A stretch of 64,000 nt of DNA from Mixta tenebrionis (GTDB lineage: Bacteria; Pseudomonadota; Gammaproteobacteria; Enterobacterales; Enterobacteriaceae). The stretch is taken from the NCBI RefSeq assembly GCF_006517625.1, contig NZ_VHQI01000002.1, positions 323,778 to 387,777 on the forward strand, read 5' to 3'. Below are positions 6,649 to 15,470 of this stretch, in pieces. Each line of letters begins with the position of its first letter. Position 1 is the first letter of the stretch. The notes beneath the pieces are model-generated. The model saw only the letters and a list, made by a program, of their open reading frames with translations. It made no database searches and was not told the origin of the DNA. Made by a program: the position numbers and the translations under genes.

Positions 6649-8928
6649 ATGCGCTTTACGATTATAACGATTAAACCGGGGCATCAGCCGCCGCAAAGCA
6701 GCTGTGATTTTTCACCGCCGGGCGGCACTATTGGCCGTGGAGTAGATAACAATCTGGTGCTGCCTGATAACGATCGCACGATATCTCGTCTGCAGGCGAT
6801 TGTGCACGTTAGCGCCGATGGCGAATGTCGGATTACCAACCGTGGCAACGTGACGCGCGTTGAGCTGAATGATATTCCGTTGGAGCGTGGCCGGGTGGTT
6901 GAATTACAGGATGGCGATATTTTGGGGATTGATGAATATCGCCTCCAGGTTAGCGATCCTGCCAGCGCGCAGCAGCCGGCCGCGCAGGCCGCCGATCCTC
7001 TGGCTCGCTCTGTGCCGCCGCAGCCGGCCGCATCGGCTGTTCGTCCGATGGAGCAGGCCGTCGATCCTCTGGCTCGCCCGGCGCAGGCGCAGCCGGGCGC
7101 ATCGGCGGTTCGTCCGATGGAGCAGGTCGCCGATCCTCTGGCTCGCCCGGCGCAGCCACAGCCGGGCGCATCGGCGGTTCGTCCGATGGAGCAGGCCGCC
7201 GATCCTCTGGCTCGCCCTGTGCCGGCGCAGCCGGGCGCATCGGCAGTTCGTCCGACGGCGCAGGCCGCCGAACCTTTAGCTCATTCGGCAGCGTCGGTTA
7301 GCGATCCGCTAGCCGGCCTGACGGACGAAATTATCGCCCCTGCGGCTGGCGCGGCGCCGATTATGCCTCAGCCGGAACCCGTTTCGTCAGCGATACCAGC
7401 AGGCGACACGGCGGCCGTGCCCAGCGAAATCTGGGATAGCCTGGCAAAAGAGTTTTCTATTTCCGACAGCATCTCCGCCAGTTCGTCGGCGGCAACGGCG
7501 GCGCTGGGCGATGCGCACCCGCTGACTGCGCCGCAGGCGGAAAACCGCAACCCGGAAAATCCGCTGGCGCAGTTTGGCGCCGTTGAATCTCTCAGCCTCG
7601 ATCGACGTAACCAGACGCCCGATTCGCTGTTCGAAAAAGATGAACTGTTTCAATCGGACAGCATTTTTAACGACAGCACGCCCAGCACTTTAATGCAGTC
7701 CCCGGCTGAAAAAATGTCGCAGCCGGAGGCTAAACCGGACGATAGCGATCCGCTGGCGCTGTTTGGCGACGGCGCAGCCGCATCGGCGCAGATCAACGGC
7801 GACGATCCGCTCGGCCTGATGATGAGCGGGGCGGTGCCGCTGTCGCATCCGGATGACGATGCGCCGCACGACTCCCCGGAAATGAGTGCGGCGCCGTCCG
7901 TTATCTATATGCCGCCGCCTGAGGAGACGTCGGGCGCCATGCCGCCGCCGGAGGAAACGCCGGGCGTCGCGTCGGGCGCTTCGGTTGCCGAAACGGATCT
8001 GTTCAGCAATCTGAGCGATATCAGCGGTTCGCCGCTGTTCCTTGACGAGCCGCCTGCCAGAGCCGCCGGCGCGCTGCGTCAATCGCCGCCGGGTGCGCCA
8101 TCTGCCGCGCCGCCGTCAGAGCCTGATACTGCGCCGTTGTTTGAGCCATCCCCGCCGCCAGCGTCTGAAGCCCCGGACTACAGCGGCATTACGCTGCCGA
8201 CGCCGCAGGCGGTACAGCGCAGCGCGGCGCCGCCGCCGAAAGGGCGCTTGCGCATCGATCCGGTTTCTACCTCCAGTAAACAGCCGCAGCCCGCCTCCGC
8301 CAGCGGCGAAAGGTTGCAGGGCGAGCTGCTGCAGGCGCTGCTGGACGGTATGGGACTGAATGATATGCAGCCTACGCCGCATTTCGATGGGGAAAATATG
8401 CAGCAGCTGGGAGAGATGCTCGGCATGTTCTCGCAGGGAACGGTGGCGCTGCTGTCGTCGCGATCGATCCTCAAGCGCGGCGTTAAAGCGGATATGACCG
8501 TTATTCTCGATGACGCGAATAACCCGTTCAAGCTGCTGCCGTCGGGAAAAACCGTGCTGATGCAGATGTTCGGCAGCCGAATGCCGGGCTTTATGCCGCC
8601 GAAGCAGGCGGTGCGCGATGCGCTGGTTGATTTACAGGCGCACCAGCTGGGAATGATCGCCGGCATTCGCGCCATTATCGCCGCGATGCTGCAATCCTTT
8701 AATCCGCAGCAGCTGGAAGAGGAAGCGCGGCAGGAAGGCGTCACCTCGCGCCTGGCGCTGCGCAGCAGTCGTAAGGCGGCGCTGTGGGAATACTTTACCC
8801 GTCGCTATAACGAAACGGCTGGCGAAATTGAAGATGACTTCCACACGCTGTTTGGCGAAGCCTTTTTGCACGCTTACGACATGGAAGTTAACCAGTACAA
8901 AGACTCACAGACCTCCACGGACGAATGA
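6649..8928 (+). CDS. tagH: TagH, T6SS FHA-domain scaffold protein
   Basis: 759 residues. The N-terminal FHA domain (about residues 20-98) shows GGTIGRGVDNNLVLPD and ISRLQAIV, the phosphothreonine-binding core. The middle (100-540) is low-complexity and rich in Pro, Ala, Asp and Glu, including four tandem 23-residue repeats. The C-terminal domain (about 545-745: LLQALLDGMGL, GTVALLSSRSILK, RNPFKLLPSGK-like region, FHTLFGEAFLHAYDM) is the T6SS-specific VI_FHA domain. In the family (Fha1/TagH), phosphorylation by PpkA promotes assembly and PppA reverses it. The gene overlaps pppA by 4 bases and opens the GC-rich operon. Confidence 0.9.
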   Translation: MRFTIITIKPGHQPPQSSCDFSPPGGTIGRGVDNNLVLPDNDRTISRLQAIVHVSADGECRITNRGNVTRVELNDIPLERGRVVELQDGDILGIDEYRLQVSDPASAQQPAAQAADPLARSVPPQPAASAVRPMEQAVDPLARPAQAQPGASAVRPMEQVADPLARPAQPQPGASAVRPMEQAADPLARPVPAQPGASAVRPTAQAAEPLAHSAASVSDPLAGLTDEIIAPAAGAAPIMPQPEPVSSAIPAGDTAAVPSEIWDSLAKEFSISDSISASSSAATAALGDAHPLTAPQAENRNPENPLAQFGAVESLSLDRRNQTPDSLFEKDELFQSDSIFNDSTPSTLMQSPAEKMSQPEAKPDDSDPLALFGDGAAASAQINGDDPLGLMMSGAVPLSHPDDDAPHDSPEMSAAPSVIYMPPPEETSGAMPPPEETPGVASGASVAETDLFSNLSDISGSPLFLDEPPARAAGALRQSPPGAPSAAPPSEPDTAPLFEPSPPPASEAPDYSGITLPTPQAVQRSAAPPPKGRLRIDPVSTSSKQPQPASASGERLQGELLQALLDGMGLNDMQPTPHFDGENMQQLGEMLGMFSQGTVALLSSRSILKRGVKADMTVILDDANNPFKLLPSGKTVLMQMFGSRMPGFMPPKQAVRDALVDLQAHQLGMIAGIRAIIAAMLQSFNPQQLEEEARQEGVTSRLALRSSRKAALWEYFTRRYNETAGEIEDDFHTLFGEAFLHAYDMEVNQYKDSQTSTDE
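6991..7266 (+). repeat. Four tandem 69-bp repeats inside tagH
   Basis: Units start at 6991, 7060, 7129 and 7198, with a partial fifth copy from 7267. Each encodes 23 residues beginning DPLAR, with the core QPGASAVRP. Copies are highly similar at the DNA level, so repeat number may vary between strains and lengthen or shorten the linker between the FHA and C-terminal domains. Confidence 0.9.
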
Positions 8929-9722
8929 TGAATATCACCCTTGCCTCAATGTCGAATCAGGGAACCCGCGAGAGCAATCAGGATCAGACCGGCGATATCG
9001 TGGGCGATCGCTCCGCCTGTTTTGTGGTCTGCGACGGCGTCGCCGGTTTTCCCGGCGGCGATCTGGCCGCGGAGCTGGCGCGCAACACCATTATTGAGCA
9101 GTTTGACGGCGCGGAGCATCTCGATGCGCAGCAGGTTCGGCTGTATATCAACAACGCCAACCGGGCAATTCGTCAGCGGCAGAAAAAAGATCGCGATTAC
9201 AGCCGTATGGGCACCACGCTGGTCAGCCTGTTTATCGATCGCGACTATCAGCTGGCCTGCTGGGCGCACGCCGGCGACAGCCGCCTCTACCTGTTCCGGC
9301 GCGGCTATCTCTATTACGTCACCACCGATCACAGTCTGCTTCAGCAGATGAAGGATGCCGGACATCAAACCGAAGGCATCAACAGCAATTTGCTCTATTT
9401 TGCGCTGGGTATGGGCGATGAGGAACGCGACGCCAGCTACAGCGATATCGTGCCGCTTGAGGATGGCGACGCGTTTTTGCTCTGTACCGACGGCTTCTGG
9501 CACGGCGTTTCGCCGCAGCAGATGCAGCAGTCGCTGCATATGGTGAAAACGCCGGAAGAGTGGCTGACGTTGATGCACCAGGCAATAAAAAACAATGAGG
9601 AACAGCAGGGGGGAGATCAGGACAACTACAGCGCCCTGGCCGTTTGGATCGGCTCGCCGCAGGACACCACGCTGTTGCACTCCCTTTCTGAAGCGGCGCA
9701 GTTTATTCCCCTGCGTGATTAA
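8925..9722 (+). CDS. pppA: PppA, PP2C-type serine/threonine phosphatase of T6SS
   Basis: 265 residues of the PPM/PP2C family. Metal-binding and catalytic motifs are in order: TRESNQDQ (about residues 14-21), CFVVCDGVAGFPGGD (32-46), RMGTTLVSLFID, WAHAGDSRLYLFR, FLLCTDGFW and GDQDNYSALAVW. In T6SS clusters, PppA removes phosphate from the FHA protein and opposes PpkA, damping firing. The ATG overlaps the tagH stop (ATGA), indicating translational coupling. A second ATG follows immediately and may be the true start. The cognate kinase lies about 8 kb downstream after clpV. Confidence 0.9.
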   Translation: MMNITLASMSNQGTRESNQDQTGDIVGDRSACFVVCDGVAGFPGGDLAAELARNTIIEQFDGAEHLDAQQVRLYINNANRAIRQRQKKDRDYSRMGTTLVSLFIDRDYQLACWAHAGDSRLYLFRRGYLYYVTTDHSLLQQMKDAGHQTEGINSNLLYFALGMGDEERDASYSDIVPLEDGDAFLLCTDGFWHGVSPQQMQQSLHMVKTPEEWLTLMHQAIKNNEEQQGGDQDNYSALAVWIGSPQDTTLLHSLSEAAQFIPLRD

Positions 9723-9742
9723 TAATTAGACAAAGGAACGTT

Positions 9743-10684
9743 ATGAAATACTGGTTAACCGGCGTGTTAACACTGCTGCTGGCCTTCGGCGCCTGGGCGC
9801 AAAACTACAACATCGCCTCTTCCCGTAGCAAAAAACTTGATGTGTGGATCGATAACGTTAAAGGACAAAGCACGCAGTACTGGTGCGCGCGTCAGGTGCC
9901 GCTGCGCATCGTATTAAAAGGCGATAAGTCGCCGACCGTGCTGAATGATTTTCTGCCGAAGGTCGGCGCGCTGATGATGCGCGACTGCAGCCGGCTGCAA
10001 AGGCTGAACTGGCACACGGAAGACGCGCTGGGCAGAAAGCTGGCGACAGGCACCGCGGAAAAGGCCAGAGGCTGGCGCGTCAGAGTAACGGCGGAAACGC
10101 CGGTAATTCGCCCCGAAGAGCTGTCGCCGCTGGCGGATAGCACGCCCTGGCTGCAGTTTAGTCTGCTGGACGGCTGCTATTTCCGTACCTGGTGGCGCGA
10201 GGAGGATCGTACCGCCGCGCTGTTTATTCCGGAAACCGAGCAATTAACCTGCAACGCCGATGGCTGGCTGAGCGGACAAAGCCAGCTTACGCGGCTTGAA
10301 CACGGCGTGGAGAAAAATCAGCCCGTCACCTTCCTTGAAGGCTTCCCGGTTATTGGTCTGGTGGCGAACAGCGACAGACATGCGCTGCAGATTATCACCG
10401 TTAATAACGAGCGCATGGTGCTGGCGGATGAGCGTTCGCCGCAGAGCTGGATGATTCTGCCGTGGTCTTCCAGCCTTAACAGCTGGCAGGCGACCGGCGC
10501 GGTGGCGGTGCAGATCAGCCCGGAAGAGGAGAACGACGAAAGCGCGCTGAAGGCGCGCCTGAGCGAGGTGCGTAAAGTCTGGATCGGTTATCTCAGCGAC
10601 GCGCCGTTAACCCTGCTGCTGGTGGATGAACTGCATCCGCAGCTGAAAGATCCGGCGGCGGGCGCCTGGCGCACCATCAGATAA
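9743..10684 (+). CDS. Exported T6SS-cluster protein of unknown function
   Basis: 313 residues with a Sec signal peptide (MKYWLTGVLTLLLAFGAWA, cleavage before QNYN). No domain is recognised. Two cysteine pairs (YWCARQ, RDCSR; LDGCYF, LTCNADG) could form disulfides in the periplasm. It sits between pppA and tagJ, 20 bases after the former with its own ribosome binding site (AAAGGA), so it is part of the operon. By position it may be a periplasmic sensor or accessory factor feeding the kinase and phosphatase circuit; that is inference only. GC content and codon use match the neighbouring machine genes, not the AT-rich cargo module. Confidence 0.6.
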   Translation: MKYWLTGVLTLLLAFGAWAQNYNIASSRSKKLDVWIDNVKGQSTQYWCARQVPLRIVLKGDKSPTVLNDFLPKVGALMMRDCSRLQRLNWHTEDALGRKLATGTAEKARGWRVRVTAETPVIRPEELSPLADSTPWLQFSLLDGCYFRTWWREEDRTAALFIPETEQLTCNADGWLSGQSQLTRLEHGVEKNQPVTFLEGFPVIGLVANSDRHALQIITVNNERMVLADERSPQSWMILPWSSSLNSWQATGAVAVQISPEEENDESALKARLSEVRKVWIGYLSDAPLTLLLVDELHPQLKDPAAGAWRTIR

Positions 10685-10703
10685 TTTACCGGGAGAAAAT
10701 GCG

Positions 10704-11534
10704 ATGAACTCTTTAAATCAACTGCTGGCGGGAAGGTCGCTGGATGAGACGCTGGCGCACGTCGAGGCGCAAATCAAGGCGGCGCCGGGCGATGCCGATC
10801 TGCGCGCCGCCTTTGTGCAGCTGCTCTGCCTGGCGGGAAACTGGACGCGCGCGCTGACGCAGCTGAAGCCCTGGCTGGCGCTGAAGCCGCAGGCGCAGCC
10901 CACCGTCACGCTGCTGGAACAGGCTATCGGCGGCGAGCTGCAGCGCGCGGCGGTTTTCGCCGGTCAGGCGCAGCCGCGCATGCCGGGCGATGCCTGGGGC
11001 TGGGCGGAGCAGCTGCTTGCGGCGCTGCAGGCCGATCTTCATGGCGAACGGGCGCAGGCTGAGTCGTTGCGCAACGCCGCGCTGGAGGCGGCGGCGCTGA
11101 ATCCCGGCAGCGCGCTGATGCAGGATGAGGAGCAGGCGCAGCCTTTCGCCTGGCTGGCGGATGGCGATAGCCGTCTTGGCCCAATCTGCGAAATGGTGGT
11201 TAACGGCCATTACTTCTGGGTGCCGTTCAGCGCTATCGTTGAGATGCGCTTTCAGGCGCCGGTCAGCGTAACCGATCTGGTATGGCGGCATACGCTGGTG
11301 CGGCTGGTGGATGGCAACGAGCAGGTTTGTCAGCTGCCGGTGCGCTACCCCTTTGCGGCGGGGACGAAAGACGCGCTGCGGCTGGCGTGCCTGACCGAAT
11401 GGCAGCCGCTGGATGCGGCGCAGCGGCACTACAGCGGGCAGGGGCAGAAAGTTTTGCTGAACGATAAGGATGAGTTCCCGCTGCTGGGCCTGGAGACGCT
11501 GACGTTCGTCGCCAGCGATATGGCCGATGCGTAA
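10704..11534 (+). CDS. tagJ: TagJ (ImpE/SciE family), sheath-ClpV adaptor
   Basis: 276 residues, typical for ImpE/TagJ. The N-terminal half is helical and TPR-like (LLAGRSLDETLAHVEAQIK, LRAAFVQLLCLAGNWTRAL). The C-terminal half is a beta-rich domain (ICEMVVNGHYFWVPFSAI, DLVWRHTLVRLVDG). In Pseudomonas aeruginosa, TagJ binds the TssB sheath protein and the ClpV N-domain and tunes sheath recycling. A GGGAG ribosome binding site precedes the ATG. The gene end overlaps the tssE start by 8 bases, so the two are co-translated. TagJ is found only in some T6SS subtypes, often the same ones that carry the kinase and phosphatase control genes seen here. Confidence 0.88.
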   Translation: MNSLNQLLAGRSLDETLAHVEAQIKAAPGDADLRAAFVQLLCLAGNWTRALTQLKPWLALKPQAQPTVTLLEQAIGGELQRAAVFAGQAQPRMPGDAWGWAEQLLAALQADLHGERAQAESLRNAALEAAALNPGSALMQDEEQAQPFAWLADGDSRLGPICEMVVNGHYFWVPFSAIVEMRFQAPVSVTDLVWRHTLVRLVDGNEQVCQLPVRYPFAAGTKDALRLACLTEWQPLDAAQRHYSGQGQKVLLNDKDEFPLLGLETLTFVASDMADA

Positions 11535-12105
11535 CGAGGCTAAACGCCAGCCCGGCGACAGCGGCGAACTGCTGCGCGGCGGCTACCGTCATCGCAAGGA
11601 TCAAAGCGGCCTTAACGCGCGCGATAAGCTGCAGCCGTCGCTGCTGGATCGCCTGACGGATCATGAACCGGATAAGCGCCAGGAGAGCGCCAACCAGCGG
11701 CTGATTTCGCACAGTACGCTGCGGCGCCACGTGCTGCGCGATCTGCAGTGGCTGTTTAACACCATTAACAACGAGGCGCAGCACGATCTGCAGGCGTTCG
11801 CCGAAGTGCGCCGCTCGGTGCTGAATTTCGGCGTCTCGCCGCTGGCAGGGCAGCGGATGTCCGATATTGAATGGAACGACGTACAGAGCAAGCTGACTGA
11901 GGCTATCGTTAATTTTGAGCCGCGCATTTTGCCGCAGGGCCTGCAGGTGCGCTGTATCTCCGATACCAAATCACTCGATCTGCATAATGTGCTGTCGATT
12001 GAAATTAAAGGCCGGCTGTGGTGCGTGCCTTACCCGCTGGAGTTTCTGTTCCGCACCGATGTGGATCTGGAAAACGGCTATTTTGAGCTGAAAGATGTAG
12101 GTTAA
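11527..12105 (+). CDS. tssE: TssE, gp25-like baseplate subunit
   Basis: 192 residues, with the GPW/gp25 core in the second half (VLNFGVSPLAGQRM, IVNFEPRILPQGLQV, IEIKGRLWCVPYPLEFLFR) and a longer N-terminal basic segment (RHRKDQSGLNARDKLQPSLLDRL). TssE is the homologue of phage T4 gp25 and joins TssF, TssG and TssK in the baseplate wedge that nucleates the sheath. The start overlaps the end of tagJ and tssF begins 3 bases after the stop. The order tssE-tssF-tssG-clpV is standard, so the assignment is secure. Confidence 0.92.
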   Translation: MRNEAKRQPGDSGELLRGGYRHRKDQSGLNARDKLQPSLLDRLTDHEPDKRQESANQRLISHSTLRRHVLRDLQWLFNTINNEAQHDLQAFAEVRRSVLNFGVSPLAGQRMSDIEWNDVQSKLTEAIVNFEPRILPQGLQVRCISDTKSLDLHNVLSIEIKGRLWCVPYPLEFLFRTDVDLENGYFELKDVG

Positions 12106-12107
12106 GC

Positions 12108-13985
12108 ATGGAAAGTAAACTGCTCGAATACTACAACCGCGAACTGGCGTACCTGCGTGAGCTGGGAGCGGAATTTGCGGAGCGCTACCCGAAAGTGGCC
12201 GGGCGTCTTGGCATGCAGGGCATTGAGGTTACCGATCCGTACGTTGAACGTATGATGGAAGGCTTCGCTTTTCTTACCTCGCGCGTTCAGCTGAAAATGG
12301 ATGCCGAATTTCCCCGCTTTTCCCAACGCTTACTGGAAATGATCGCGCCTGGCTATCTGGCGCCCACGCCGTCGATGGCCATCGCCGAGCTGCATCCCGA
12401 CGGCAGCAAAGGGGATATTAATCGCGGGTTTCGCGTGGCGCGCGGCACCATGCTGGACAGCCAGCTGCTGAAGAAAAACGGCGTGGTCTGCAGCTACGCG
12501 ACGGCGCATGAGGTTACGCTGCTGCCGCTGCATATCGCTCAGGTCGAGCTGGGCGGCGTACCGGCGGATATTCCGCTGGGGCAGATGGGGCTTAGCCAGC
12601 GCGGCGCGGTCAGCGCGCTGCGTATACGGCTGCGCTGTGAAAATGCCACCACGCTCGATCACGTTGATTTCGATCGGCTGGAATTTTTCCTCAGCGGCCC
12701 CGATATCGAAGCGCTTAAGCTGCTGGAGCTGATTATGCAGCACACCGTCGGCCTCTTCTGTCAGACGGTGGGCAAATCGCCGCGCCGTCAGCTGCTGCGC
12801 GACGACGCCCTGCGGCAGGAGGGTTTTGAGCCGGAGCAGGCGCTGCTGCCGAACGATTTGCGTAATTTTGACGGCTATCGCCTGCTGCATGAGTATTTCG
12901 CTTTCCCGGCGCGCTTTCAGTTTATCAGCATCGGCCAGCTGCGCCCGCTGCTGCGCCTGGCGGCGGAAGGCGATCGCGAGTTTGAGATCGTACTGCTGCT
13001 GGATAAAACCGACAGCGCGCTGGAGCGCGTAGTCGACAGTAGCCATCTGGCGCTGCACTGCACGCCGGTGATCAACCTGTTTCCGCGCGTGGCGGAGCGC
13101 CAGAAACTCAGCGAAAGCCAGCATGAATATCATCTGGTGGTCGATAATATTCGTCCGCTCGATTATGAAGTCTACTCGGTGCAAAAGCTGTATGGCTCAG
13201 GCGAAGGGCAGCGTGAAGAGCAGGTGTTCCGCCCCTTCTGGAGTACCTACAGTCATGACAGCGGCGATTACGGCGCCTACTTCTCCCTGCGGCGCGAGCA
13301 GCGCACGCTGTCGGAACATGCGCAGCGCTACGGCGCGCGTACCGGCTATATCGGCTCCGAAGTTTTTCTGTCGCTGGTGGATGAGCTGCATTCGCCCTGG
13401 CATGAGGAGCTGCGTTACATCACGGCGGAAGTGCTTTGTACCAGCCGCGATCTGCCGCTGATGCTGCTTCAGCAGGATTGTCAGGGCTTTAAGCTGCCCG
13501 ATTCGGTGCCCGCCTCCGGGCTGACGATACGTAAAGGACCGACGCCGCCGCGTCCGGCGCTGGCGGAGGGGCTGACGACCTGGCGCCTAATCAGCCATCT
13601 GCAGATGAACTACCTCAGCCTGATGGACAGCGACGATGGCGAAGGGGCCGCCGCGCTGCGTCAGATGCTGGGGCTGTACGCTAATCTGGCGGAGGCGTCT
13701 ATCGCGCGACAGATTGACGGCATCCGACACTGTCAGCTGCGCCCGGTACATCGCCGCGTGCCGGAGCCTGGCCCGATTGTCTTCGCGCGCGGCATCGGCA
13801 TCGATCTGCAGGTAGACGAACAGGCTTTTTCCGGCAGCAGCCCGTGGCTGTTCGGCAGCGTACTGGAGCGGCTCTTTTCGCGGCTGGTTGCCATCAACAG
13901 CTTTAGCGAAATGACGCTGACCAGCCAACAGCGCGGCGAAGTGGGATACTGGCCGCCGCGCATGGGTAAAAGGGCGTTGATATGA
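12108..13985 (+). CDS. tssF: TssF, baseplate wedge subunit
   Basis: 625 residues, usual length for TssF/VasA/ImpG. The N-terminus, LLEYYNRELAYLRELGAEFA, followed by FAERYPKVAGRL and DPYVERMMEGFAFL, is the family signature. The C-terminus includes RRVPEPGPIVFARGIGI and LERLFSRLVAINSFSEM. Two TssF with one TssG form the core bundle of the baseplate wedge (gp6/gp7-like). The start lies 3 bases after tssE and the stop overlaps tssG by 4 bases (ATGA), so stoichiometry is probably set by translational coupling. No frameshift. Confidence 0.94.
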   Translation: MESKLLEYYNRELAYLRELGAEFAERYPKVAGRLGMQGIEVTDPYVERMMEGFAFLTSRVQLKMDAEFPRFSQRLLEMIAPGYLAPTPSMAIAELHPDGSKGDINRGFRVARGTMLDSQLLKKNGVVCSYATAHEVTLLPLHIAQVELGGVPADIPLGQMGLSQRGAVSALRIRLRCENATTLDHVDFDRLEFFLSGPDIEALKLLELIMQHTVGLFCQTVGKSPRRQLLRDDALRQEGFEPEQALLPNDLRNFDGYRLLHEYFAFPARFQFISIGQLRPLLRLAAEGDREFEIVLLLDKTDSALERVVDSSHLALHCTPVINLFPRVAERQKLSESQHEYHLVVDNIRPLDYEVYSVQKLYGSGEGQREEQVFRPFWSTYSHDSGDYGAYFSLRREQRTLSEHAQRYGARTGYIGSEVFLSLVDELHSPWHEELRYITAEVLCTSRDLPLMLLQQDCQGFKLPDSVPASGLTIRKGPTPPRPALAEGLTTWRLISHLQMNYLSLMDSDDGEGAAALRQMLGLYANLAEASIARQIDGIRHCQLRPVHRRVPEPGPIVFARGIGIDLQVDEQAFSGSSPWLFGSVLERLFSRLVAINSFSEMTLTSQQRGEVGYWPPRMGKRALI

Positions 13986-15016
13986 GTCAGGCTAACGATC
14001 GGGTGCGAATTTTACAGCGCCTGCCGGATGGCTTTTGGGACGGGCTGATACGGGCGCCCTGGCGCTACGATCTCTTTCAGCTACTGCGGCGTATTGACGC
14101 GCAGGGCGGGGAAAAATATCCGCTGGGACGCGCGCCGCAGCCGCGCCACGAGCCGCTGCGTATCGGGCAGACGCCCTCGCTGGCCTTCGCGCCCTCCACG
14201 CTTGCCGCAGTTAGCGCGCGTGAAGGCAGCCCGCTGCACGATGTATCGATTCTGAGCTTCGGCCTGTTTGGCCCCAACGGTCCGCTGCCGATCCACATGA
14301 CCGAGTATGCGCGCGAGCGGGTGTATCACTATCAGGACAGCAGCCTGACGGCCTTTGCCGATCTGTTTCATCACCGGCTGACGCTGCTGTTTTATCGCGC
14401 CTGGGCCGATGCGCAGCCGACGGTTTCGCTCGATCGCGCCGACGGGCAGCGCTTTGACAGCTGGCTCGCCTGTCTGATCGGCATGGGGCAGCCCGCCCAA
14501 CGCACCAAAGGCTGCCTGAGCGAGCATGCCCGCCTGATGCTGGCGGGACATCTCAGCCGCCACGGCCGCGATGCGGAGGGGCTGGAGAAGGTGCTGCGGC
14601 ACTATTTCGGCGTGCCGGTACGCATTGAGCAGAATGTCGCGCAGTGGCTGACGCTCGACGTGCGCGAGCGCGCCCGGCTGGCGACCGGGCGTCAGATGCC
14701 GCGCCTTGGCGAAACTACCTTTCTGGGCATAGCTGTGCGCGACGTACAGCATAAGCTGCGTATCGAGATTGGCCCGCTGTCGCTGGAGCGTTACAACGCG
14801 TTTCTGCCCGGCGAGCGGCATGCCAGAGAGCTGCGCGACTGGGTACGTCAGTATCTGGGCGTGGAGTATGTCTGGGAGGCGCGTTTGCTGCTGGCGGGCG
14901 AGGAGGTCAGCGGCGCGACGCTCGGCGGCCAGGCGCGCCTGGGCTACAGCAGCTGGATTGGCTATCAGCCGACGCCGCAGGCGCGCGGCGATCTGGTATT
15001 TAACCCTGAAGCATAA
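13982..15016 (+). CDS. tssG: TssG, baseplate wedge subunit
   Basis: 344 residues of the TssG/ImpH/VasB family. The N-terminal block APWRYDLFQLLRRIDAQGG, the FGLFGPNGPLPIHMTEYAR signature, then FADLFHHRLTLLFYRAWAD are all diagnostic. The C-terminus, LGYSSWIGYQP, is also typical. It completes the TssE-F-G baseplate set. The start codon overlaps the tssF stop. A 454-base gap follows, so clpV and ppkA probably have their own promoter or depend on read-through. Confidence 0.94.
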   Translation: MSQANDRVRILQRLPDGFWDGLIRAPWRYDLFQLLRRIDAQGGEKYPLGRAPQPRHEPLRIGQTPSLAFAPSTLAAVSAREGSPLHDVSILSFGLFGPNGPLPIHMTEYARERVYHYQDSSLTAFADLFHHRLTLLFYRAWADAQPTVSLDRADGQRFDSWLACLIGMGQPAQRTKGCLSEHARLMLAGHLSRHGRDAEGLEKVLRHYFGVPVRIEQNVAQWLTLDVRERARLATGRQMPRLGETTFLGIAVRDVQHKLRIEIGPLSLERYNAFLPGERHARELRDWVRQYLGVEYVWEARLLLAGEEVSGATLGGQARLGYSSWIGYQPTPQARGDLVFNPEA

Positions 15017-15470
15017 CGGAAGAAAGCATATTTATAACGTTAAGCTTCATACAGCGAAAATGACGGCGGTTAACCCTCACCGGCAGGGAATAAGGCGCTG
15101 GCCGCTTATCGCTCGCCCGCATCGATAAATAATATTTTTCTGGCCTGCCGGTTTCTGGCCGCCGTCAAACAGTCTGACGAATAAAATAGCTGTCAACAAA
15201 CAGCCTGATAAATAAAGGCCGGCGATGCTGATGACGCCGGTAAAATTGCTGGCTTGCCGCTATTAATCTGCCGGCGTCATTTATGGCGTTATCTGGGGGA
15301 TTTTAATATTTCGTCACGGAAAGTTATTTTTTTACTGGCGCACTGCTATATATCGGCCTGCTGTTTTCGCCTGCCGGTCGGAAATTAAAATAAAACCATG
15401 ACAATAGCTTTCGCTACGCAGCGCTAAATATTTTAAAGAATTTCACACCACTCATTTCTCAGAGGATATT
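15017..15470. other. 454-base gap between tssG and clpV with repeats
   Basis: No gene is supported. The segment holds an imperfect 18-bp direct repeat (AACAG-CTGA--AATAAA at 15168-15185 and 15199-15216) and a perfect 10-bp inverted repeat (ATGACGCCGG at 15231-15240, CCGGCGTCAT at 15271-15280). An untranslated-looking hydrophobic fragment (TGALLYIGLLFSPAG, about 15332-15376) has no start codon. The region probably contains the clpV-ppkA promoter. Confidence 0.5.

Noticed and set aside
6950-7240. Minus-strand repetitive proline-rich frame over tagH
   Set aside because: It mirrors the 69-bp repeats of tagH; the repeat gives open frames on both strands. TagH is the supported gene.
11263-11784. 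Minus-strand frame across the tagJ-tssE junction
   Set aside because: tagJ and tssE are clear, overlapping genes on the other strand; the frame has no recognisable features.
15332-15390. Hydrophobic fragment TGALLYIGLLFSPAG
   Set aside because: No start codon or ribosome binding site; too short to call a gene. Recorded only as part of the gap description.
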